A stretch of DNA of 18,548 bases. Source: UBA922 sp964571295 (GTDB lineage: Bacteria; Patescibacteriota; Patescibacteriia; Magasanikbacterales; UBA922). The stretch covers positions 1 to 18,548 of the forward strand of contig CAZNAO010000017.1 in the NCBI GenBank assembly GCA_964571295.1, read 5' to 3'. The notes beneath the pieces were generated by a model. It was not told where the DNA came from. It saw only the letters and a list, made by a program, of their open reading frames with translations, and ran no database searches. Both the position numbers and the translations under genes were made by a program. Below are positions 1-6,211 of the stretch, one piece after another. The number at the start of each line of letters is the position of its first letter. Position 1 is the stretch's first letter.

Positions 1-476
1 GGAAAATCAAAAATGATTGCCGAATTTACCACGAAATACAAACGTTGTTGTGATAAATCAACCTTGATTTCACGGGTAAAACGTGTCGTCGTTGCCGTCT
101 CAAGCGGACTATATCCGTGTGCGATCTCTTCAAAATCAGAATATCCGTCCCCGTCCGTATCGATCTTGCCGATATCGGTTCCGAATACTCCTTCAAGTTC
201 ATCATTCAGTCCGTCACGGTCATAATCATGTTCACGCAAGGTGACCTTATTCCCCACCAAGGGAGAATACCCATTATGTACCTCATCCCCGTCGAAAAAA
301 CTGTCCCCGTCCGTATCAGCATTGAGTGGATCCGTATAATACCGGGCTTCTTCTTCGTCGGTAAGGCCATCCCCGTCCGGATCAGTAGTCTGTTCTGAAT
401 GAAGGATGATCGGTGAATAAAACAATACAAAAAGTGCACATGCCACTGCGACAGCGCTGTAACCGCTAAATCTCAA
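1..476 (-). CDS. Exported TSP3-repeat / L,D-transpeptidase (YkuD) protein, 3' part cut off by the window edge
   Basis: The minus frame from a TTG at 476 stays open for 158 codons to base 1. Residues about 8-25 are a hydrophobic signal or anchor segment. Four acidic Ca-binding repeats of the D-x-D-x-D-G type follow, at about 32-43, 54-66, 84-95 and 106-117 (for example DPDGDGLTDEEE and DTDGDGYSDFEE). At 137-150 the chain reads EIKVDLSQQRLYFV, which matches the first strand of YkuD L,D-transpeptidase domains; the catalytic Cys/His region would lie beyond the window. The family crosslinks peptidoglycan or anchors proteins to it, so an envelope role is likely, with calcium stabilising a spacer between membrane and enzyme. 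The first codons overlap the end of the upstream metallo-beta-lactamase gene by 11 bases, which suggests translational coupling. No ATG fits; a GTG at 446 is an alternative but would shorten the signal sequence. The YkuD call rests on one strand only. Confidence 0.75.
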   Translation of the reverse strand, partial: MRFSGYSAVAVACALFVLFYSPIILHSEQTTDPDGDGLTDEEEARYYTDPLNADTDGDSFFDGDEVHNGYSPLVGNKVTLREHDYDRDGLNDELEGVFGTDIGKIDTDGDGYSDFEEIAHGYSPLETATTTRFTREIKVDLSQQRLYFVVNSAIIFDF

Positions 477-1818
477 TAATTTCTTCGTACGTGGGGACAT
501 ATGCGGGAGTACCGATATTCTTCTCAATGACGTCTTTGAATGCAAGCGACGCCTGCTCTTCTCCATGTACACAGAACACGCGACCAAGCGAGGTTCCTGC
601 ACTTTTGACCCAGCGTGCAAGTTTCTCCTGATCCCCGTGCCCTGACAATGCGGAGACATACTCGACTGCACACTCTACCTGAATATTCTGACGAAGTAAA
701 GTAACCTGTTTCTCCCCGTCGAGAATGCGTCTGCCCGGAGTATGTGCTGCCTGGTACCCAATAAACAAGACCGTCGAATGAGGATCCGGCAAATAGCGGA
801 TCGCGTGATGCTGGATGCGACCTCCGTTCATCATCCCCGCCCCCGCAATTACGATCTTCGGACCTTTCAAGGTATTCAATTGCTGTGACTCGGTTTTGGT
901 GTAGGTAAGATGCAGATTAGGGAATTCAAAAAAATTATCACCCGCACGGAATCTCTTCTCGGCCTCATGATCATAATATTCATGATATTTTTCAAACACT
1001 TCAGTCGCATCAATAGCCAAAGGACTGTCGACAAATACCGGAATATTAGGCAATGTATGATCGTATTCCGACAAGGTATTCAATTCATAGAGTAATTCCT
1101 GAGTACGCTCCAAGGAAAAAGCGGGAACCATAATAGTGCCTCCCCGCTCGAATCCCCGCTTGAGTGCGTCCAAAATCACTTTTCGGCGCGACTCGATCGG
1201 CTCATGCAACCGGTCTCCATAGGTCGACTCACAAAGCAGGATATCGACCGGATCAAGCATTTCAGTCTCGCGCAAGATAGGTACCCCGTCGTTCCCAATA
1301 TCTCCCGAAAAACCAATTCGTTTTCCATCGGCAACGACTTCGATAAAGGCTGATCCGAAAATATGTCCTGCATCTCGCCACGTTGCAGTGACTCCATCCG
1401 AAAGGTGAAGCATCTCTCCATAATCAACCCCGCGGCATAGCGCACGTGCTCTGGCCACATCTTCCGCTTCATAGAGCATAGGGTAATCAAACTTTGCCCG
1501 GTCATAAGACATGATCGACAATGCATCTTCCCAGATTAGAGGGGCAAGTTCGGTTGTTGCCTTGGTCATATAAATCGGCCCCTCAAAACCATCTCGAACC
1601 AGTTTGGGAATGCGCCCGACATGGTCATGATGTGCATGGGTCACGAGAAGTGCATCAATACTTTTCGGATCAAACGGAAAATCGTCAAAATTCTTCCCTT
1701 CATTAAAATCAGATCCTTGAAAAATCCCACAATCCACCAATAACCGCACATGCTTTGTCTCAAGCAAATGACATGACCCAGTAACCTCTCGATTGGCGCC
1801 GCAAAATTGCAAATGCAT
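466..1818 (-). CDS. Beta-CASP family metallo-beta-lactamase RNase (MBL-fold RNA metallo-hydrolase)
   Basis: About 450 residues, full length for the CPSF73/YsH1-like beta-CASP group. Metal-binding motifs are in order: HAHHDH at 61-66, the DAGHIFGSA histidine near 152, and the SGDIG aspartate near 173. The beta-CASP part follows: CESTYGDR near 196-203 (motif A acid), the PAFSLERTQE segment near 231-240, a GAGMMNGGR loop near 325-333, SGHGD near 391-395 and a late histidine in VFCVHGEE near 417, which fit motifs B and C and the RNA-specificity (RMMBL) region. Members are zinc-dependent endo/exoribonucleases of RNA maturation and decay in the cytoplasm. It differs from RNase J in lacking that protein's long C-terminal domain. 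The ATG at 1818 has no Shine-Dalgarno sequence; the bases before it belong to an array of 7-base repeats. It is the first gene of a minus-strand pair with the L,D-transpeptidase gene. The RNA substrate cannot be told from sequence. Confidence 0.9.
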   Translation of the reverse strand: MHLQFCGANREVTGSCHLLETKHVRLLVDCGIFQGSDFNEGKNFDDFPFDPKSIDALLVTHAHHDHVGRIPKLVRDGFEGPIYMTKATTELAPLIWEDALSIMSYDRAKFDYPMLYEAEDVARARALCRGVDYGEMLHLSDGVTATWRDAGHIFGSAFIEVVADGKRIGFSGDIGNDGVPILRETEMLDPVDILLCESTYGDRLHEPIESRRKVILDALKRGFERGGTIMVPAFSLERTQELLYELNTLSEYDHTLPNIPVFVDSPLAIDATEVFEKYHEYYDHEAEKRFRAGDNFFEFPNLHLTYTKTESQQLNTLKGPKIVIAGAGMMNGGRIQHHAIRYLPDPHSTVLFIGYQAAHTPGRRILDGEKQVTLLRQNIQVECAVEYVSALSGHGDQEKLARWVKSAGTSLGRVFCVHGEEQASLAFKDVIEKNIGTPAYVPTYEEIIEI

Positions 1819-1826
1819 AGTTGAAG

Positions 1827-1933
1827 TTCAAAACTTAAATCTCAAAACTAAAGTTAAAAAATTCAAAACTAACACAAGATAAAAGTTTTTAGATTTAAAT
1901 TCTAATTTTGACCTTTGAGTTTTACGTTTTGAA
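1827..1933. repeat. Inverted arrays of degenerate 7-base repeats in a divergent promoter region
   Basis: On the plus strand CAAAACT recurs at 1829, 1843 and 1864, spacings of 14 and 21 bases (multiples of 7), with degenerate heptads between. From 1906 the opposite orientation appears as consecutive heptads TTTTGAC, CTTTGAG, TTTTACG and TTTTGAA starting at 1906, 1913, 1920 and 1927. Together they form a loose large palindrome centred near 1881, between the divergent starts at 1818 and 2016. No strong sigma-70 promoter stands out; a weak extended -10 (TGTTACACT) lies at about 1992-2000. Function unknown. Confidence 0.6.
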
Positions 1934-2015
1934 TGTAAAACTATCATACCACAGTACCACGCTGAAAACCACTATACTTTTACCTCAATTTCTGTTACAC
2001 TCAACCTTATCTGTT

Positions 2016-2699
2016 ATGCGCGTTGATATTGATAAAATAGAAATAAAAGAACCCCCGATTGAAGAGCTCAGCAAAAAACGCTCTTGCTTGGGTAGATTTG
2101 TGGTAACCGGATGTGGATGTTTCGTGTTGGCGTTTATCGCATCACTCGTGATTCTCCGTTTTACGGTCGGACCTCAGACCAAAGAATTAAAGGATATTCC
2201 GAGCGAATTCAAAGCAGCGGTTACGATTTACGATTTTGACGGAGTAGAGAAAATAACCTATACTCCCGGACGTGAGCGCGGTCGAATTATCGAAACCGCG
2301 GGCTACGTACCGAAGCTTATCATTGCACCATTTATCATTTATTTTGATAAAGAATACAAATATATTCCACTACCAGAAGAACATCGTGCAACCGCCGGTT
2401 TCTGGGAAAAATTCTTTACATTCGTCAAAGAACCGATCACCGATCATCGTGACGTTTATCTGCTTGAATGGCAAAAATTGTCTGCTGAAGCTGATTTTAT
2501 CGAAGAATACTATCGTAAAGGATTGGAAAAACTTGGGTTCTTACTCAATACTGATACGAAAGATAAGACACACACACAATTCTTCTTTAGCAAAGGAGAA
2601 CAAACAACCAAAATTGAGGGTACGATACGGATTGTCGACGAAAATATTGCCAATGGTACAGACTATGTGTCACTGACTGTTGTCATACCAACGGAATAA
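2016..2699 (+). CDS. Conserved-looking hypothetical protein with one N-terminal membrane anchor
   Basis: 227 residues from the ATG at 2016. The frame is open further upstream, but that part runs through the repeat array, so the internal ATG directly before a charged N-terminus is the better start. Residues 1-25 are charged and contain KK/R. Residues about 27-49 form one transmembrane helix containing Cys-Gly-Cys. The remaining 175 or so residues are mixed alpha/beta, polar, and probably outside the membrane (Lys/Arg on the N-terminal side suggest N-in). Near 66-80 there is an AAVTIYDFDGVEKITYTPG segment; no catalytic motif or known domain is recognised. It is followed after 61 bases by corA and murJ in the same direction, so an envelope setting is plausible. 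No Shine-Dalgarno sequence is visible. I do not recognise the family and assign no function. Confidence 0.7.
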   Translation: MRVDIDKIEIKEPPIEELSKKRSCLGRFVVTGCGCFVLAFIASLVILRFTVGPQTKELKDIPSEFKAAVTIYDFDGVEKITYTPGRERGRIIETAGYVPKLIIAPFIIYFDKEYKYIPLPEEHRATAGFWEKFFTFVKEPITDHRDVYLLEWQKLSAEADFIEEYYRKGLEKLGFLLNTDTKDKTHTQFFFSKGEQTTKIEGTIRIVDENIANGTDYVSLTVVIPTE

Positions 2700-2712
2700 A
2701 AAGTGAGACGAA

Positions 2713-2760
2713 AAAAGTAAAAATTTTTTACTTTTGCCTTTTGCCTTTTTACTTTGTACT
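2713..2760. repeat. AT palindrome plus 7-base repeats directly before the corA start
   Basis: AAAAGTAAAAA at 2713-2723 and its exact reverse complement at 2725-2735 form an 11-bp A/T palindrome with a one-base centre. It could act as a weak terminator for the gene ending at 2699. From 2730 the strand reads in heptads ACTTTTG, CCTTTTG, CCTTTTT, ACTTTGT and ACT, ending exactly at the ATG of 2761. No ribosome binding site is present in this stretch. Confidence 0.5.
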
Positions 2761-3681
2761 ATGTCTGTCAAAGAAATAAAACATGGTTCCCTTACCTGGG
2801 TCCACATCAGCAAAATCAACGATGAGGCGATCGGATATTTGAGAAAAAATTTCAAATTCCACGCACTTGATTTGGAAGATATCAATACGGCTCACCACAG
2901 CCCCAAATTGGATGTGTACAAAAATTACCTGTTCCTTATCACACAAATTCCTTATATCAAATCGACCAGAAAAATGATAGCGCATGAGATTTTCATTTTT
3001 GCAGGAGACGGATTTCTGATCACCATCCAGGAATCAAAAAACCGCGAGATAAAAAACTTATTCTATCGCTGTGTCAATAATCGTAAAATGAGAACGGAAT
3101 GGTTCGAAAGCACATCAGGTTTGCTCCTCTATCATATTCTTGAAGAATTATTCGCTCAAATCCAAAAAACACTCAAAGAAATCGGGGTTGAATTGAATGA
3201 AATTGAAAACGAGGTATACAAAGATGAGTTACAGACAGTTACTGAAATTAAAGAGTTGGCGCAACATCGTCGTAATATTTTCGCAGTTCGGCGCATTCTC
3301 GATCCACAACGATTTATCGTATCCACCCTCTCACACACCCGACGCCCTTTCCTCGACGAATCTCTTTCGATTTATTTTGACGACATCCGGGACTTGCTCG
3401 ACCGGCTCTGGGTCATTGTCGAGTCATACAATGAAAGTTCGGACAGTCTACACTGGACCATAGAATCGCTTATCAATCATCGCACCACCAAAATCATCAG
3501 CGCACTCACAATCGTGTCAGTGGCATTCACGCCGCTCGTGGTGGTCACCGGATTTTACGGTATGAATATCGCCGGGCTACCGCTCGCAGACCACCCAAAT
3601 ATTGTCCATGGTATTTTGATCGCACTCGTACTCGGAATCGTATTTATAATCTATCTCTTCAAAAAGAAGCGCTACCTCTAA
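2761..3681 (+). CDS. corA: CorA-type divalent metal ion (Mg2+/Co2+) transporter
   Basis: 306 residues from the ATG at 2761; the frame opens earlier but those codons lie in the repeat tract. The N-terminal 240 or so residues form the cytoplasmic funnel domain with long charged helices (coiled-coil-like near 125-165 and 215-240). Two transmembrane helices close the protein at about 245-265 and 283-301. The family signature YGMN stands at 266-269, right after the first helix, and a short basic tail (FKKKRYL) follows the second. This is the architecture of the pentameric CorA/Mrs2/Alr1 family, which moves Mg2+ or Co2+ through the inner membrane. The extracellular loop after GMN (about 270-282) lacks the usual MPEL acidic stretch, so the preferred ion is uncertain; ZntB-like transport is the main alternative. 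It ends 11 bases before murJ and is probably co-transcribed with it. Confidence 0.9.
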   Translation: MSVKEIKHGSLTWVHISKINDEAIGYLRKNFKFHALDLEDINTAHHSPKLDVYKNYLFLITQIPYIKSTRKMIAHEIFIFAGDGFLITIQESKNREIKNLFYRCVNNRKMRTEWFESTSGLLLYHILEELFAQIQKTLKEIGVELNEIENEVYKDELQTVTEIKELAQHRRNIFAVRRILDPQRFIVSTLSHTRRPFLDESLSIYFDDIRDLLDRLWVIVESYNESSDSLHWTIESLINHRTTKIISALTIVSVAFTPLVVVTGFYGMNIAGLPLADHPNIVHGILIALVLGIVFIIYLFKKKRYL

Positions 3682-3692
3682 AAGGTTCATGT

Positions 3693-5303
3693 GTGATTAA
3701 GCACATTTTTGCATCAAAAATCCACAGTATTACCGGAGCGGCAATTCTGGTCGGTGTCATGTCACTCATGAGTAAAATAATCGGCCTCATTCGTGACCGA
3801 TTATTTGCGCACCACTATGGAGCAGGTGCGGTGATGGATTCCTACTACGCCGCGTTCAAAATTCCGGATTTCGTATATAATCTTCTCATTATCGGAGCCT
3901 TGTCTGCAGGGTTTATTCCGATTTTTATCGAGGCGATGCAAAAAGACAAAAAAGAATCATGGAAGATCGTGAACGGCGTTATCAATACGACCGGACTACT
4001 CCTGATCATCTTTTCAATTGTTGCGATCTGGCAAACCCCGCTCCTTATTCGATGGCTGGTGCCGGGTTTCGATACCGAAAAACTGGCGCTCACCATACAG
4101 CTTTCACGCGTCATGTTCGTCTCACCCCTGATACTCGGACTCTCGAGCGTATTCGGAAGCGTCTTACAGTCATACAAAGCATTCGCGGTCTACTCCATGA
4201 CGCCGATCATGTATAACCTCGGAATCATTGCAGGCATTCTGATCCTGGTTCCCTTGTTTGGCACAATCGGACTTGCCTATGGGGTCGTACTTGGTGCCCT
4301 CCTCCACCTCGCAATCCAGATTCCGTTGGTATGTAGTTATGGATATCGATACCGTCCGACACTGCAACTGAAAAATAAATCAGTTAGAAAAATCGGTAAG
4401 CTCATGATCCCGCGCATGCTTGGGATGGCGACACGGCAGATCGACATCATCGTGATTACGGTGTTGGCGTCCACCATCGGCACTGGTGCCCTATCGGTAT
4501 TTTCATTTGCCGACAATCTCCAGTCGGTCCCCGTGAGTATGGTCGGTATCGCATTCGCAGTCGCAATCTTCCCGACACTCTCTGAACTCGCAGGCAAATC
4601 GCAAATCACTGAGCTCCGGACTCAGATTGCACGGACCGCCCGGCAAATAATCTGGCTTATCGTTCCCCTAGCAATCACAATTTTACTTCTTCGTGCTCAG
4701 ATCGTACGGGTCGTTCTCGGTACCGGACAATTCGACTGGAAAGACACGATCCTGACCGCGCAATGTCTCGCATTCTTCTCGATTTCAATCTTCGCGCAAT
4801 CTTTGACGCCCATGCTCGCACGCTCATTCTACGCGCTGCAAAACACCTGGACGCCGTTTATCGTGAGTATTATCTCGACCCTGATCAATCTGGGAGCAGG
4901 GATATGGGCTACCCCGCGCTATGGCATCGTTGGACTCGTTGCCGGATATTCATTCAGTATGGTCATACAGGCTGCAGTACTCTGGATGCTCCTGCACCGA
5001 AAAGTCGGGTCACTCAATGAGTCGACAGTAGTCAGTCTTCTTACCAAACTCTCAGTTGCAGTGCTTGGAATGGGAATCGTAATACAGGGATTCAAATATA
5101 TCTTAGGAACCCTGCTCAATATAGATACATTCATCGGCATTTTCACCCAAGGTCTCGTATCCGGCACCATAGGAATTATCATGTATGGTCTCATCTGTTA
5201 CCTGCTCCGTGTGGAAGAAATGCAGATCTTCGTCGAGAGCTTCAAACGCAAATGGTTCCGTGTCAGGTCTGCTGACATGGAGATCGGTAGTGTGGAAAAA
5301 TAG
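3693..5303 (+). CDS. murJ: Lipid II flippase MurJ (MviN family)
   Basis: 536 residues, normal length for MurJ. The start is GTG at 3693, with AAAGG at 3681-3685 as a Shine-Dalgarno sequence at suitable spacing; a nearby ATG at 3689 is out of frame. By eye there are about 13-14 hydrophobic helices over the whole length, as in the MOP exporter fold. The first conserved block contains SKIIGLIRDRLFAHHYGAG (about 27-45) and AFKIPDF (54-60), matching the arginine-rich central cavity region of MurJ, with D49 corresponding to a conserved acid. The family flips lipid-linked peptidoglycan precursor across the cytoplasmic membrane, so this organism probably makes a wall, in line with the L,D-transpeptidase gene at the window start. 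It is preceded by corA at 11 bases. The end faces the convergent pentapeptide gene across two hairpins. Confidence 0.95.
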   Translation: MIKHIFASKIHSITGAAILVGVMSLMSKIIGLIRDRLFAHHYGAGAVMDSYYAAFKIPDFVYNLLIIGALSAGFIPIFIEAMQKDKKESWKIVNGVINTTGLLLIIFSIVAIWQTPLLIRWLVPGFDTEKLALTIQLSRVMFVSPLILGLSSVFGSVLQSYKAFAVYSMTPIMYNLGIIAGILILVPLFGTIGLAYGVVLGALLHLAIQIPLVCSYGYRYRPTLQLKNKSVRKIGKLMIPRMLGMATRQIDIIVITVLASTIGTGALSVFSFADNLQSVPVSMVGIAFAVAIFPTLSELAGKSQITELRTQIARTARQIIWLIVPLAITILLLRAQIVRVVLGTGQFDWKDTILTAQCLAFFSISIFAQSLTPMLARSFYALQNTWTPFIVSIISTLINLGAGIWATPRYGIVGLVAGYSFSMVIQAAVLWMLLHRKVGSLNESTVVSLLTKLSVAVLGMGIVIQGFKYILGTLLNIDTFIGIFTQGLVSGTIGIIMYGLICYLLRVEEMQIFVESFKRKWFRVRSADMEIGSVEK

Positions 5304-5317
5304 AGAGTAATTGCATG

Positions 5318-5360
5318 CCAAACAAAAACCCCACACCAATACTGATGTGGGATAGTTTGG
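5318..5360 (-). terminator. Intrinsic terminator of the pentapeptide gene
   Basis: Read on the minus strand, CCCACATCA, loop GTAT, TGGTGTGGG form an unbroken 9-bp stem (one U-G pair) at 5330-5351, followed by GTTTTTGTTTGG. The plus-strand version has a C-A mismatch and no T run, so the minus gene ending at 5404 is the one served. CCAAAC/GTTTGG (5318-5323 and 5355-5360) can extend the stem outside the T tract. Confidence 0.7.
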
Positions 5361-5400
5361 AGACGGGCGCGGAGTAGAATCACGCGCCCATCTTTGTCTC
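5360..5400 (-). other. GC-rich second hairpin after the pentapeptide gene
   Basis: GGGCGCG (5365-5371) and CGCGCCC (5383-5389) form a perfect 7-bp stem, and GAGAC/GTCTC (5360-5364 and 5396-5400) add an outer stem. It sits between the stop codon at 5404 and the intrinsic terminator and shares the high GC of the gene. A role in protecting the transcript end is an inference. Confidence 0.5.
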
Positions 5401-5403
5401 GAC

Positions 5404-5886
5404 TCAGATGCGATCGTACTTCACGTCCGTGAAGTTCGCGTCCGAGACGTTCTTCGCCTTCTCGAGGTTACCGTACTTCGGCTCCTCGAGCGTGGCTCGA
5501 GTGAAGTTGGCGTGACTCAGGTCCACGCCGTGGAACCTGACTCCCGCAAGGGAGGCACCCGTGAAGTCAGCTCCCGACATGTCCGCGTCGTCGACGTCGG
5601 CGTAATCGAAGTAAGCCTCGACCGCCTTGACACCCGCGAAGTTCGCACCCTCGAGACTCGAGTGCTGGAACGCTGAACCAGTGATGTCGGCGCCCGAGAA
5701 GTTGGCTCCTCGGAGATCGCACCAGGACAGATTGAACCCTACGAGCTTCTTGCCCGCGAGGTTGACCGGTCCGATGAACATCTGACGACGCGTCCTACTA
5801 TACCTCATGTTGTTCCACCCAGAGGCGTCTCCTGCCTCCACGTACTGGATCAACAAGGCAGCCATCTCACTCGTCTTCTTACCCAT
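5404..5886 (-). CDS. Pentapeptide-repeat protein, GC-rich and probably acquired
   Basis: 160 residues from the ATG at 5886, chosen because GAGG stands 8 bases upstream as a strong Shine-Dalgarno sequence; the frame is open 18 codons further but without such support. Residues 1-36 form a helical lead-in with a W-N-x-x-R element (24-28), often seen before pentapeptide repeats. From about 42 to 157 the chain is repeats of the A-(D/N)-(L/F)-x-x type, for example LRGANFSGAD near 58-67 and SGADFTGASL near 104-113, expected to form a right-handed quadrilateral beta helix. No signal peptide or membrane segment is seen. The role is unknown; some family members mimic DNA and protect gyrase, but nothing here shows that. 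Two sampled 60-base blocks inside the gene are 60% and 65% GC against about 38% in lepA, and codons are mostly AAG, GAG, AAC and TTC where neighbours use AAA and GAA. It stands alone, convergent to murJ, with its own terminator. Confidence 0.88.
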   Translation of the reverse strand: MGKKTSEMAALLIQYVEAGDASGWNNMRYSRTRRQMFIGPVNLAGKKLVGFNLSWCDLRGANFSGADITGSAFQHSSLEGANFAGVKAVEAYFDYADVDDADMSGADFTGASLAGVRFHGVDLSHANFTRATLEEPKYGNLEKAKNVSDANFTDVKYDRI

Positions 5887-5925
5887 CTTTCGATCCTCTC
5901 TGTATCTGGTTGATCTATCTTCTGA

Positions 5926-5942
5926 CTGCGCACCGTGCACAG
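5926..5942 (-). promoter_or_regulatory. 17-base near-perfect palindrome upstream of the pentapeptide gene
   Basis: On the minus strand the site reads CTGTGCACGGTGCGCAG: eight base pairs around a central G, with a single T/G departure from perfect symmetry. It lies about 40 bases before the start codon, still in the GC-rich segment. It could be an operator for an unknown dimeric regulator or a leader hairpin. No convincing -10/-35 pair was found around it. Confidence 0.3.
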
Positions 5943-6165
5943 ATCCAGAGACAAACCATTCCCAGCATTCTTACTACACTATTTTAGATTAAATAAGGCA
6001 AAAAGAAAGCTAAGAAAGATACAAAAAGGACGATCTGGAACTAAATAATATACCAAATTTTAGTCATTTTGTCAATCCTTGCATTTTCTTCTAAGTTCAG
6101 CTAAAATAAGTCTAGAAAAATTAACAAAAATTTAGCTCTATTAAGCTAAAATAAATAAGTCTCAT
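5943..6165. other. AT-rich gene-free spacer with direct repeat and small hairpin
   Basis: With the flanks this is a 325-base stretch without a gene (5887-6211) between the divergent pentapeptide gene and lepA. It holds two related copies of AGCTAAAATAAGTCT, at 6099-6113 and (with a 4-base insertion) 6144-6162. A 7-bp hairpin TTTAGCT/AGCTAAA lies at 6131-6150. The sharp fall from GC-rich to AT-rich sequence near 5950 marks the edge of the pentapeptide segment. No ORF, tRNA or CRISPR-like unit was seen here. Confidence 0.5.
6069..6107 (+). promoter_or_regulatory. Putative sigma-70-like promoter(s) for lepA
   Basis: Two overlapping pairs have 17-base spacing: TTGTCA (6069-6074) with TAAGTT (6092-6097), and TTGCAT (6079-6084) with TAAAAT (6102-6107). 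The second has the better -10, the first the better -35. Transcription would start near 6115, leaving a leader of about 100 bases that includes the hairpin and the 9-base repeats. Confidence 0.35.
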
Positions 6166-6206
6166 AAGCATCCTAAGCCTTGTAAGCCTTTTGGCCTTTC
6201 AAGCCT
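6166..6206 (+). repeat. Five units of a 9-base repeat ending just before the lepA start
   Basis: Units AAGCATCCT, AAGCCTTGT, AAGCCTTTT, GGCCTTTC and AAGCCT follow each other with the key C at 6169, 6178, 6187, 6195 and 6204 (steps 9, 9, 8, 9). The last unit ends 5 bases before the ATG at 6212. The same family precedes the small ORF at 8515. There is no Shine-Dalgarno sequence between repeat and start. Confidence 0.65.
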
Positions 6207-6211
6207 GAATT

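Noticed and set aside
206..439. Minus-strand 77-codon frame
   Set aside because: It is a shifted frame of the TSP3/L,D-transpeptidase gene, whose correct frame gives clear D-x-D-x-D-G repeats.
1908..2015. Upstream extension of the membrane-anchored hypothetical protein
   Set aside because: These codons run through the 7-base repeat array and give a hydrophobic, low-complexity head; the ATG at 2016 fits better.
5887..5940. 18-codon N-terminal extension of the pentapeptide protein
   Set aside because: The ATG at 5886 has GAGG at ideal spacing, whereas the upstream ATG has no such signal and the extension crosses the palindrome.
6099..6206. CRISPR array
   Set aside because: Units are 9-15 bases, degenerate and adjacent; there are no 25-40-base repeats with unique spacers and no cas genes.
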